DNA of 64,000 bases, taken from contig JAYKKT010000090.1 in assembly GCA_036023115.1 (NCBI GenBank), positions 29,347,501-29,411,500 of the forward strand, read 5' to 3'. This stretch comes from Brasenia schreberi. Taxonomy: Eukaryota > Streptophyta > Magnoliopsida > Nymphaeales > Cabombaceae. Below, in pieces: positions 12,215 to 26,300 of the stretch. Position numbers and translations under genes: made by a program. How positions within the stretch are numbered: position 1 is the stretch's first letter; the number at the start of each line of letters is the position of its first letter. Below the pieces are notes generated by a model that did no database searches, was not told where the DNA came from, and was given only the letters and a program-made list of their open reading frames with translations.

Positions 12215-12856
12215 TATTAAAATTTGTCAAAATGTTCACAAATTGTGAAAAAAATCCTGTGATGTACGCCACACCAAAGAGACAACGAACCTAACATGAA
12301 AACAAATTTGATACATGCATTAATGAAAGAAAAGTAGTAGAATGTCAACAACATGAACAGTCTCGTCAAGATTGATGGCCATTGTCGTGCAGAAGGTTCA
12401 CTGAAGAGGCTCGTTTTGGAAGAGATAAAAATGGAGGATTTAGAACCACCTCTAGGCATCAGTTTCAAAAAAAAAACTCACCAAAAACTAAAAAATGATA
12501 TTGCATCTTGCCATACGGGATATATAGTGTGATACCTTTGATAAGCATGCAAACTGAGAGCTCCCAAAAAACAAGACATAGGGATCATATGAAGGCTAAA
12601 ACAGGCAAACATGCCAGCCGTAAGGTGAAATAAAATTGCAATTACACAACAATTTGCAAGGCATAAAATAAAATCGAGCTGAACTAATTAATCATAAAGT
12701 CATCCGCGTCAAACTCATTTCATATTCCAAAGAGCAAAGACAAAACTCTGATAACAACAGAATTTAAGAAACATCTTACAAGATTAAACTGAAAGTCAAG
12801 TAGTTCAAATCATGTCACAAAATTCAAGAGTACTTGATATTCCTACCTCAAAACGC
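12215..12856. other. Downstream flank / 3' UTR side of RPS4
   Basis: Non-coding. The part nearest 12856 is expected to carry the RPS4 3' UTR. I could not identify a definite polyadenylation signal. Confidence 0.45.
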
Positions 12857-15797
<2,941 letters not shown>

Positions 15798-15873
15798 TGT
15801 GGTTCAGGAATGGGGGGCTCCTCTGCAATTCTCCTGTCCTTCGCCTCCCTCGAATGATTTGTGCCTGCGAGAC

Positions 15874-15902
15874 TTAGGGTTGAGGTCAGGGTTTCTTATA
15901 GA
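15874..15902 (-). promoter_or_regulatory. RPS4 core promoter: TATA-like box and telo-box
   Basis: On the minus strand CTATAAGAA (15894-15902) is followed by AACCCTAA (15874-15881), about 80-100 bp before the start codon. Telo-boxes near the transcription start are typical of plant ribosomal protein genes. The assignment comes from motif and spacing, not from mapped transcripts. Confidence 0.55.
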
Positions 15903-16237
15903 GCTAGCATGGACGGCCGAGATCTAAAGATGTGATCCCGGGTGAGCGAGGAAGAGTGCTGTGCGGTTGGACTACAACCCGACCCAATGATAGGACGGTC
16001 GGAAATGGTTTGGATTGGTCCATATGACTGGCTCCGTTCCACCTTTTCGGAAGCATTCTCAGGCTGTGAACGTGTAGCCGAACGGATCGGGTTCTCGAAC
16101 CCATTAAGAAAAGAAATGCAATTGGTCACGATGGTCTGCCGTGTGCATCAGTGCATGACAAACAGGCCAAACAGTTTGATGCCTACCTCTCATACAATGG
16201 CGGATCTAGGATTTTTCGTGGGTTGGGTGAAGTGAAG

Positions 16238-16288
16238 TGCCGCCCTGTTTAGTATGGGAAAAGGCTTAGTTGTTGTTTTGTTTTGTTG
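16238..16288 (+). mobile_element. RTE LINE 3' end fragment
   Basis: TTTAGTATGGGAAAAGGCTT followed by a TTG/TTTTG tail matches the last 50 bp of the RTE LINEs in this window. The rest of the element is absent. Confidence 0.7.
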
Positions 16289-16734
16289 GTAAAGTGAAGT
16301 GATCGTCGATTGTTTCAGGTGGGGCGAACTATGTATAGTTGTTATGGATCAATTGTCTCTTCAACTTTTTTATTGTTTTTTCGAATTTTAGGTAAGACGA
16401 CCGTCCCACCTTGCTTAAATGTAGATCCGTCACTGCTATGATGCATATTATGAGCACAATAAAATGTGAACCTAACTGTGTTTGCAATGTTTGATCTATA
16501 TTTTAGTTGGCTCATCATAATACTAATGTTAGTGGTAGATCAACTGAATCTTTTTGGTTTGTGGGATGGGTTGAACTTTCTATTTTCAGGTGGAGCCAAC
16601 TGTTTACAGTAATCATAGATTCAATCGTTTCCCATAACTTTTTCATTGGTTTTATGAATTTTAGGTTCCCACTTCACTTCAATCTACTCCCTTCACATTT
16701 CAAAACAAAATACTAACCAAAATGCGTCTGACGA

Positions 16735-16816
16735 GTTTAATCCATATTTCAGTTGCCTCAATATAATACTTATGTGTTTAATTCATATTTTAGTTGCCTC
16801 AATATAATACTTATAT
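16735..16816. repeat. Two-copy 41-bp tandem repeat
   Basis: Unit contains AGTTGCCTCAATATAATACT. The two copies are nearly identical. A diverged relative (AGTTGGCTCATCATAATACT) lies near 16505. Confidence 0.8.
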
Positions 16817-16860
16817 GTACCACAGTGTTGGCTCAACTGAAACTTCTTCTTTTTTGGCGA

Positions 16861-17945
16861 TTTCGGATCGATGATAGCTTTAGTTTTGTTTGTGACGACT
16901 TCAAATTCCGACATCATTGTTTCTCATGTTAAAGACCTTCGCTGAACTTCGTTCAGTTAAATGTACCCTCCATATCCTTCGCTATGCTCAACGGTTCGAC
17001 TTCCTAAGAAAATGGCTATTACATGCATTAGCACTCCTAAAGTTCAGTTTGTTGCTATTGAATTATGATAATCTTGTCTTACCCTTTGCACTGCATTTTT
17101 ACACGCGCCCCACCATGTCCCATTTCATAATTTTAGCAAAGGTTTTGCTGTTTCTCATGTCCCATTTCCATTTCTTTGGTGTGAGGGATCCTGGCAAATG
17201 CAAGTCAAACAACAACGGCATCACCCTCAGCTTAGATTTATCCGGTTTTTTTGAACCGACTATGTCTCACTCAGCCAACAAGAGGTGAGTCGAGGAATTG
17301 ATGTAGACTCTCTTGTTGGTTTGCCTTGAGCACGTTTGACCCTATCGTACAAGGACTCCAGGCCAACCCATGTGCAAGTCAAACGTAGGTTGCAGAGTTT
17401 GCTTCACAAATGGCGGGATGCTCTTCCTTTTTCACGCAAAAAGCGACCCCACTCTTAGAGTGGACTACTTGAACTGGACCTGGGGTGCGCTGCTGGAACT
17501 GGGCGTGGTACTGCTGGCCTAGACTGTTGAATCAAACAGCTCTTAAGGAGGTTAATGAAAGAAGTGTTCCTTTTGGTAGAATGTGGAGGTCTTTCTGGTA
17601 GAATGGGGAGGCCGTGTTAGTACAACGAGGAGCTTCAATTTGGGATTGTACCTGGTCCGAATAAAGAGCCGTCGTGATGATCCAAAATTCGCGATATCCG
17701 TGTTGCTTTGCTTTTCGTTTGGCAACATGCGAAGCCAAATGCACGCCCTGGTACCTCGCGGGATCTTCCGTTTTGCTTGTTGCGCACAGAAGTGTTTTAT
17801 TTTCGCTAACCTGAGCTTTACAATAGGCCTGAAACGATGCTTAATTTCAACGGGACAAGGAAAAGAAAAGAAACCTCTGCTTGTTAATATCACATTCTCA
17901 GCATTCCTGCTACAAACAAACCTTCTCCAGCCAACATAACAGATG
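16861..17945. other. Unassigned intergenic region
   Basis: Open frames on both strands (for example 16917-17288 plus and 17552-17893 minus) overlap each other and show no recognisable domain. No transposon ends were seen. Confidence 0.4.
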
Positions 17946-18080
17946 GAAAGCTCTACACCTCTCTCTCTAATTTACAGTCATTTATACAGGGAAAGCTCTA
18001 CACCTCTCTCTCTAATTTACAATCATTTATACAGGGAAAGCTCTACACCTCTCTCTCTAATTTACAATCATTTATATAGG
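17946..18080. repeat. Three-copy 45-bp minisatellite
   Basis: Three head-to-tail units beginning GAAAGCTCTACACC and ending TCATTTATAYAGG, differing by one or two bases, which suggests recent amplification. Confidence 0.95.
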
Positions 18081-18249
18081 GAAATTGTCGACGTCATTAG
18101 GACTTCTTGACCTAGTGTTATATGTAACTAAAATTTCGATGAATCTTCTCTTAGTTAGTGCATTAACCTCAAAGATTAAATTATGATATATATTTTGTCT
18201 CTTCTCATTGTACATTTAAGGAAAAAAAGACGAAAAAGATCATTAGATA

Positions 18250-21010
18250 TGATAGAAGGAATGGAGAACTTTAGAAGAAAATTTTGAAGGATTGGCAACA
18301 CAAGTAGCTTCTACACATATGAATAAAGAAATGATAATATGACATTGCATGCCAGGACACCTACTACTATCTAAGATACAAGGTATCATACCATAGTTAT
18401 CAAAATTCAGCAATGGAACTTACCTTGAATGTGAACCTTGTCAACTAGGAAAACATGTTAGAGTTAATTTTACTAGAAGTGTATCAAGAACATACAGTGC
18501 ATTTAGTTTGATATATTCAAATGTATGGGGTCGTGCCCAATTACTACTATCACTCGAGAAGGCAATTTTATTTCTTTCATTGATGATTACTCTTGTTTTA
18601 CTATCGTTTATTTGATGAAATCTAAGGATTAAGTTGCAACTATATTTTCTCTATTTCATAAATTTGTTGAGAAATAATTTTAGGCATATATTAGAATTAC
18701 TATGTTAGATAATAGGGTGAATTCACTTCGAGAATGTTAAAGAATTATTTGGCAACACATGAAATCCTTCATAAGACGTCATGTGTGTACTATGCACAAC
18801 ATAATGGGTAACAGAGAAAAAAGTCAATATATACTAGAGATAACATGAATATTGATAATTGAGAGCAAATCTCAAAAGTACCTTTGGGATGAAGTTGTAA
18901 TCAGGTCGGTTTAGAGACAACATCAATATACTAGAGACAACACGAATATTGTTAATTGACAATACGAATATTATTCACCATCAACATTTCTTAAAGGAAA
19001 GGTACCTCTACAGATACTATTTATTAATGAAAAACTCTTTAATATAATCCCTAGAGTTTTTTGGTGTGTATGTTATGTGCATATGCATAACAACAACAAA
19101 GATAAACTAGAACTAAGAGCAATAAAGTATGTGTTTGTTGGCTATTCACCGTTCCATAAAGGTTACATATGCTATGAACCCTCTTCATGATTCTTTTTTG
19201 TATTTAAAGATGTTATTTTTCATGAGCTCACATACTACTATAGCATTAAAGGGAGATTTCGAATAGGTGCTAAAATATGAAGAGTCACTTCTATCAATAT
19301 TATTTGAAGAAGATGATGAAGAAAATCATGAAAAAAAATAGCATAATAGGTGGCGATGTAATTTTTGAAAAATAGATTATCAATAAGTTTACAAGAAAGG
19401 GACGAGGAATAAGTTCTCATCTAACATAAGTGAGTCACAAATAGATTCCAATCGTGACACACCAACACCTCCAACAATGATGACACAAGATAATATGGAT
19501 TATTGATTGCATTAAGAAAGGAAAAAATGAAAATGTGTGTATTGAATCATCAATTTCTTTGATTATGGAGAAGTTTTAGCAAATTATAAATGATTTATGG
19601 TGAATCATATGCAATAGATATATCAAAAACCTAAAAAGATGCAAACTTATCAAAAGAATAACAACTTGCTATGAAAAAAGAAATAGATATATTGAATAAA
19701 AATAATACTTAAGATATTGTATCACTATCCAAAAGAAGAGAAGTGGTAGGATGTGAATAGGTGTATATAGTGAAGTACAAAGCATCTAAAGAAATTGATT
19801 GATACAAAGCAAAACTTATAATAAAAAGATGATGAAATATTTGCTTCCGTGACAAATATTACTTTTATACGGGTTCTTATTAGTTTAGCAACTAATAAAG
19901 GATGTGGAAGATGTGACAACTTATATTAAGAATGACTTCTTCAAGAGGACCTCAATTAAGAAGTATACATCGAAATACCACAAGAACTAAAACATCATTA
20001 TAAATCCAATAAAGTGTGTACACTAAAGAAAGCATTGTATGTGTTGAAACAATCACCACAAGCTTTATTTGAGAAATTCAGTAAAAGAATTATTAGACTC
20101 AAATATACTAAAAGCAAAAATGATAATACATTATTCTTTAAAATGAAAAATGAAATATCTATACTAATCGTATATGTGGATAATATTGTTGTAACAGGAG
20201 ATGATGAAAAAGATATTAAAAGGTTCAGAATAAGCTAAATAACCTTTTTGAATTGAAAGATTTATTACCACTTCATTATTTTCTATGAATTGAAGTCCTA
20301 AGGTCAAAAAAGGTATTTTTCTTACCGAGCAAAAATATGTGATGGATTTATTGAATGAAACAGGCATTATAGGATTAAAGTCATTTGTATTACTATGGAT
20401 ATCAATCACAAATTGAGAATGGATACCGGTAAAGAGATAAATAATACTAGAAGATATCAATACCTTGTTGAGAAATTGATATACTTGACTATTAAAAGAC
20501 CTACGTAACATATGCAATCGGTATTCTTAACATATTTATACATGCACCAAAAGAATAATATATGAACGTAGTGTTCAAGGTTTTAAGATACTTAAAGAAA
20601 CTCTTGGAAATAGTATTTTGTACTTCAAACACTCACATACTAACGTAGAATTATATACAAATGATGTTGGGCATGATTTATATATGACATAAAATCTACA
20701 ATTGGGTATGTTGCATTAGTTGGGGAATGTAGTTTCATAAAAAAAGCAAAAAATATCTAATAGTTGCAAGATTAAGTGCAGAAGCCGAATATAAAGCTTA
20801 AATATAAGGAACAAGTGAAGAACTATGACTGATTTCATTGATTACAAAATTAGAATAAAATATTAACCTTTCAGTACCATTGTATGCAAACAATAGAACA
20901 ACAATATATATATCTACAAACCTAGTATGACATAGGAGAACAAAGCACATAGAGGTGGATTATCACTTTATCTCAAAAAAGACTTCAAAAAAGTTACTAA
21001 ACGTGCTTTT
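18250..21010 (+). mobile_element. Ty1/copia retrotransposon remnant (integrase to RNase H)
   Basis: Decayed copia polyprotein. Integrase-core-like sequence (FISFIDDYSCFTIVYLMKSKD, slightly altered from the copia norm) lies near 18565-18630. The RT region follows: LKKALYVLKQSPQALFEKF and ILIVYVDNIVVTGDDEKD (20014-20238), where YVDN replaces the catalytic YVDD. RNase H traces end with KHIEVDYHFI near 20960. Many stops and frame changes are present and no LTRs were recognised. A LINE fragment abuts its 3' side. Confidence 0.8.
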
Positions 21011-22012
21011 TCTACAACAAAATAATAAATTGTATTTGTGATAAGCCACTCTTATAAGTAATTAAATGTTCATCTCATTTTTTGAAGATTGTATTGACTA
21101 TAAAAAAATCAAATGCCATAGCAAAATATAAAATCTCCTTACCTTCCTCATTTATATCCACAAAACCAAAGTTTTCATGAATACCTTGATATCTTAACGC
21201 CTCTTTACCAAAATATTCATTTAAGTTTCTTCCTAAACAAATCATCTCCCATTGTGAAATTCTTTAAATCACCTTATCTAACTTTTCACAAAAAATCGTC
21301 TTTATACTATCTTCTAGTCCTACTTGGGGTGTGTAAGCACAAATTATATTTAAAACCTCTACTCTTAACACTAATTTCAGCATCATGATTTAATTATCAT
21401 ATTGTTGTATGTCTATTATACTATCCTTTAAATATTTATTTATGATAATACCAACTCCGTTTCGAGACTTTTCCTTTCTTAAGTACCACAATTTAAAACC
21501 TATATCCTTAATCTCGTTTGCTTTTTCTCCAACCCACTTTGTCTTTTGTAAACATAGGATATGAATCTTTCTCCAAATCATAGTATTTACCGCCTCCATT
21601 AGCTTATCGAATAATGTTTCGATATTCTAATACAAATCTTATTATATAGGACTAGCTTTTTTACCCCGCATCCGTCCATGCTGAAAATGCGGAGACCCTC
21701 TCTGCAATTTGTTTACTACATTCGAGCGACAATGTAACGAGACTAACTTCTTTACCCACACCCGTTCGTGATATGGGAACCTTCTCTGTAATTGATTCAC
21801 TACATTCGGGCAAAAATATAGAGATCTTTCTTACTTTTCACTGCATTCGGGCTCTACAATGCGTCGCTAAGAGGAGACGTCCCAATACAATGCTTAATCC
21901 ATGGTATAAAAATATGACAAAGTTTTACGCTTACTGTCGAAAGCTTAACACAACCTTCCTCCTTTATCTGGGTTTGAGATCGACCATGAAAGGATGATTT
22001 CTTACATGAGCA
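21011..22012 (-). mobile_element. RTE LINE fragment (5' third, endonuclease region)
   Basis: Matches the full-length LINE from its 5' end (near 22012) through the untranslated leader and the apurinic-type endonuclease coding part ([18 protein letters not shown]), stopping near the position equivalent to 61880. The RT half and 3' tail are missing. LINEs normally lose the 5' end, so this piece was probably cut by a later deletion. Several frame breaks are present. Confidence 0.85.
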
Positions 22013-22315
22013 GAGTTGCTTCTATGACCGAATATGAAAATAAAATCTAAGGTTGATTGCAATAAAAAAATAGAGAAACATTATTCAATTTATTTTGTTA
22101 ACGTTATGTTTATGAACAAAACATGCTAAACACGGATTGTTCGTAAGGACTTACTTTGGATACAAGGTAGCTTGTGATCATATAGTTTTGAGAAGAATCT
22201 ACAGTCTAGCATGTTTGCGGGCAGTTCATTATTGCATAACAAGCTTTGTTTGAACACCATGAGTCGTATTTGGACTCGCTGAACTTGTTTGTGCTCGTTC
22301 GAACTCGTAATTGAC

Positions 22316-22440
22316 CTTTTTTCTCTTATAAGAGGAGGCCTAAGCTTAACACACACAAACACATGCACCCTTTGAGAGTCGAACTCCTCACGAGCAGCAA
22401 CGATGCTAGAGTGTCCTGCCGTTGAGCTAAGGCTCTCGGT
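22316..22440 (-). mobile_element. tRNA-derived SINE
   Basis: On the minus strand CTTAGCTCAACGGCAG (22416-22431) fits a pol III A box and GAGTTCGACTC (22376-22386) a B box, 30 bp apart. They are followed by GGTGCATGTGTTTGTGTG, a body shared with the element at 33367-33478. The spacing is that of a tRNA-related SINE head, but the sequence does not fold as an intact tRNA gene. Confidence 0.65.
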
Positions 22441-23245
22441 GCCTAAACTAGTGTTAGCATCGGCTTAGCTCACATTCATAACAATATCCATTGGTTGTTT
22501 AAAGAAACATGCATTCCACATTAAAATGATCTAATATAACCATTATAGAAGTGATCGATACAGAAATAAAAAGTTCCAAGCTAGGCGATTTTGTGAGCAG
22601 GCGATGAAGAACTACTTTTACCCGGCAAGCTTCGTGTGCCGAGTCGAGCCAAAACACTGTTTTCGTGTTCAGCTAAATTAAGGTAACACAACTGAACACG
22701 AACAAAACCTGAATCAAGCCAATCCATGAAGGACTCCCGTAGTTTAGGAGCACTAGTTACATTTTAAACTTCAGTGAGTAATTTAGTGCCCCTTGTCAAA
22801 CACAACTCTGTCTAGAGGTTGGAACTCGTGTTTCCGGGTCGTGCTCGTGTCATGTCGTTTCAGGTTCAGGTTAAAACCAAGGCAAACAAACACAACCCAA
22901 TGAAGTTAACCGTCTAACTCAATAGAAAACACAACGACCTCTTTGGGTAACCAACATGCTCGGGCCTTTTATGGGTTGTGTTTTGGTGAGCCCGAACACG
23001 ACAGCCATCTTTGTCGTGTTTGTTTTGTTTGTATCATGGTTTGCTACTATCCTGATATGTACGCAGAATTTTCGAGTCGCTTCTATGACATTTTCGTGTC
23101 GTGTAGGAAATTTCGCGCCTCGTTTTCGTTTCATGTTCGACTCGGCTCAGACGAGCTAACGAGCCGAACGAGGAGGAGTGCTTCCCTTAGCTTCACAATA
23201 TTCCCTCTTTTTGTTGGTTGGCACTCTCTTCCCTCAGAGAGAAAG
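22441..23245. other. Intergenic region upstream of ABCE
   Basis: No gene recognised. Promoter-proximal sequence of the ABCE gene is expected towards the right end. Confidence 0.45.
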
Positions 23246-23301
23246 CTAGGGTTTCTCTCTCTCTCTCTCTCTCTCTCTGTCTGAGATACGCACTAGGGTT
23301 T
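23246..23301 (+). promoter_or_regulatory. Two telo-box-like motifs and (CT)n tract before ABCE start
   Basis: CTAGGGTTT occurs at 23246-23254 and 23293-23301 (telo-box on the opposite strand), separated by a CT repeat (about 23255-23278). The second is 33 bp before the ATG. CT tracts and telo-boxes commonly sit around plant transcription starts of translation genes. This placement suggests the 5' UTR or core promoter. Confidence 0.5.
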
Positions 23302-23333
23302 CTGATCGGCGGAGTGGGAGAAGAAGGGAGGCG

Positions 23334-26300
23334 ATGGCGGATAGATTGACTCGAATTGCGATCGTGAGTTCGGATCGGTGTAAGCCGAAGAAGTGCAGGC
23401 AGGAGTGCAAAAAGAGTTGCCCCGTCGTCAAAACAGGTTTGAATCCTCTCCTTAAGGACGCCTGTTGCGATTGAATTCGAGAATTTTGTTCTTTTTGTTA
23501 GTTTGGTCCAAATGTTTGAGCTCGATGCTCTTGGAAAACGAATTTTTGCCGTTGATGGCGTTGGCTTGGTGAGATCTCGGTATTTATTTTCGAAAATTAT
23601 CAATTTCATCATTGTTATGTGAACCACTGTGGGTTGGGATTTAGTTGATGTAATTCGTGGTGATTATTTGCTTGAAAGGCGAGTTGCTGAATTAAAAATA
23701 TCCAGGATCAGTACTGTCCATAAACTTTATGGATTTATTTTAAATGTCTGTGTTTTTTCCTTCAAACAACAACAGAGCCCTATCATAATTTGTAGAATCC
23801 ATGATAAATATGTCTGACAAAGTTTTACGATGGCTGTCACAAGCCTAACGCAACCCTCCTCCTTTATCCGACCTTTCCTCCAAAACCGTGAGAAATTCAT
23901 TTGGAAGGTGACACAATCAAACTCGTGGATTTTAAGAAAGGAATTGGGTTCTTGAAGAATGATGACATTAGCTCAACATTATCAAGATAGTTTTAATATA
24001 TGTAGTTGGGCAAGTAGTTTTTTGTTTGATAATTTGCTGAATTTTATAGAAATCGTACAATATAAGGGGACTTTCCCCTTAAAACATTTGATGATCCTCG
24101 TAACCAGCATCCAGCTTGTGTCTTGCATCTTGAAGGCCACAATTGGGAGATTCTGATGCATTCCGTTCAAAGGCAGATTTTGTATTTCAATCATTAAATG
24201 TTTGTATGGGTCAAAAGAAGAGAATAACAACACCTTGATATTTATTTTGCTAAATATTCTATTTTTTTCTATCCATCAACAAGGTGTTGCTCAGAATGCG
24301 TTTTTGTTTTTATTATTGATGGCTCGCCATTTGTGTATCCGGGGCATATAGTGTTTTCTCTTTTGTGGCTTAGATTATTTATTTGGTGGTTATGGAATAC
24401 CCTAAGGGTGAGAAGTCACTTGGCATGAAGGGTAGTTAATGATGCAAAGTTTCCAACAATGGAAGGGAAACTAACAAACTTTAATTGAATATTTCTTTGT
24501 ATTTCTAAAATTTTGTTATCCCCTGCAAGCAGCTTTGCTTTCCCTGCACCAAAATCTGTTGAAAATTTTGGCAACTTATTCTGTATCTCAAGGGGTATTC
24601 TGTCGGTGATTGACTATTATTGGCTACCTTTTTTCAGGGAAATTATGTATTGAAGTCACCTCAGCTTCTAAGATCGCATTCATATCTGAGGAGTTGTGTA
24701 TTGGATGTGGCATTTGTGTCAAGGTATTTACACCTGTTTATCAATTTTATTTGATGATTTTAGAACCCCATATGAGCTAGGGCTGAACTTATTTTCTTCT
24801 TTTTCTCTCTAATGATCGAAGAAATGCCCATTTGAAGCCATTCAAATTATTAATCTTCCAAAAGATTTAGATAAAGATACAACACATCGATATGGTGCAA
24901 ACACCTTTAAGCTCCACAGGTTGGTTTATCATTGTTGCTTTTTTCATCACCACTTTTTCCATTTCTTGCTTCTTTCATAAGGTGAAGTGTAACAATCAAG
25001 GTATGCAGGTTGCCAGTTCCTAGACCCGGACAGGTACTGGGATTGGTCGGAACAAATGGCATTGGAAAGTCAACTGCTCTCAAAGTACTAGCTGGAAAGT
25101 TGAAACCAAACCTCGGCCGATTTAATGTAATGATTCGTTCTACTGAGAAAAAGAATTTAAGAGGCAATTGTTTCTTTGATACTGTTGCTGTTTCTTAGGA
25201 AAGGGTTTCATTTTGTCACGCAACTGTTACTGGCTCCTTTTCAGAATCCACCCGATTGGCAGGAAATTTTAACGTATTTTAGAGGTTCAGAACTTCAGAA
25301 TTACTTCACACGTATTTTGGAGGACAATCTCAAGGTAACATCTATTTTGGCTTTTGCTGTTCCATGATTCTCAGTGTTCTTGTCCTCATGATGTTAGAGG
25401 TTTGCAGTTAGCACATCAAGCTGTCGACCACTTTTCTTTTCTGCAAATTTTTTTCTACTGTAAAACCAGCTCTGTGGCTAACATTTGATCACCTCATGCA
25501 GCATACTTCAAATCATATTAAGTTTGCGTTAACATGAGGCATATTCAACTTTAGGGGCTTTCGGTCTCTGTGAAGATACATATCATGAAGACATGTCAAG
25601 CCTATGTTTATGTGCTTTAACATATAGGGCAGTCACTAACATGTGTTTTCTGCAGACTATGTGCTCCTTTAGGCTTAAAAGCATGTGTTTATTGGCAGGA
25701 TAGGCTATCCATTTCCTTTTTAGCTGAGTCCTAGTGGGGTTGTACAGCTGGATTGATCTCGCTCACAGAGCTTAGTTTTGGCAAAGCCCAATTGAGAAGG
25801 CTCCAGTTGGCATTTACTTAACAACAATAGGCTAAGACATTTGCAGCTTGTTTTCATGTTTTCAGGTACTAGGGTGTGGAGGTGTTCCTGTGTGATTTGC
25901 AAATCAAATATCAATCATTCAGGAAAACAGATCACTTTTTAGAAAAACTTGGTGAGGAGGGTATTCTTACCCAAGTCCCAGTTGTATTATGAACTGGCGT
26001 CTTGGGTCTTTCTTATGGTCTAACTGCCTCCATATTCGATGCTTATCCATGTCAATGTTCATTTCTCGTAAACATCACTTTCCTGCTAAGACATAAAATC
26101 ACTACTTCGAACGATTGTTCCTTTACAAAGCTATAAGAAACAGTTCTGTAATCCATGTACAGTTTACGCACAAATACCCTTTTCCTGTGTCATCTCATCT
26201 TTCAAGTATAATTGTTACACTTTGGTTCTCTAGCTATGTTTTATTGAAAAGAAATGCCATTTGGTCCTTCTATTTTCTTCCTATTGAACTTCTCTGACAT

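Larger units (their letters stand above)
15903..16860. other. Repeat-rich region upstream of RPS4
   Basis: No gene. A roughly 110-bp segment (TTTCAGGTGGGGCGAACT through GAATTTTAGG) at about 16314-16392 recurs in diverged form at about 16586-16665. The phrase TAGATCCGTCAC (near 16423) also occurs near 7541, so a dispersed unclassified repeat may be present at both places. Confidence 0.45.

Noticed and set aside
23193..23627. 144-codon minus-strand frame over the ABCE 5' end
   Set aside because: It is antisense to ABCE exon 1 and the CT tract and has no domain of its own.
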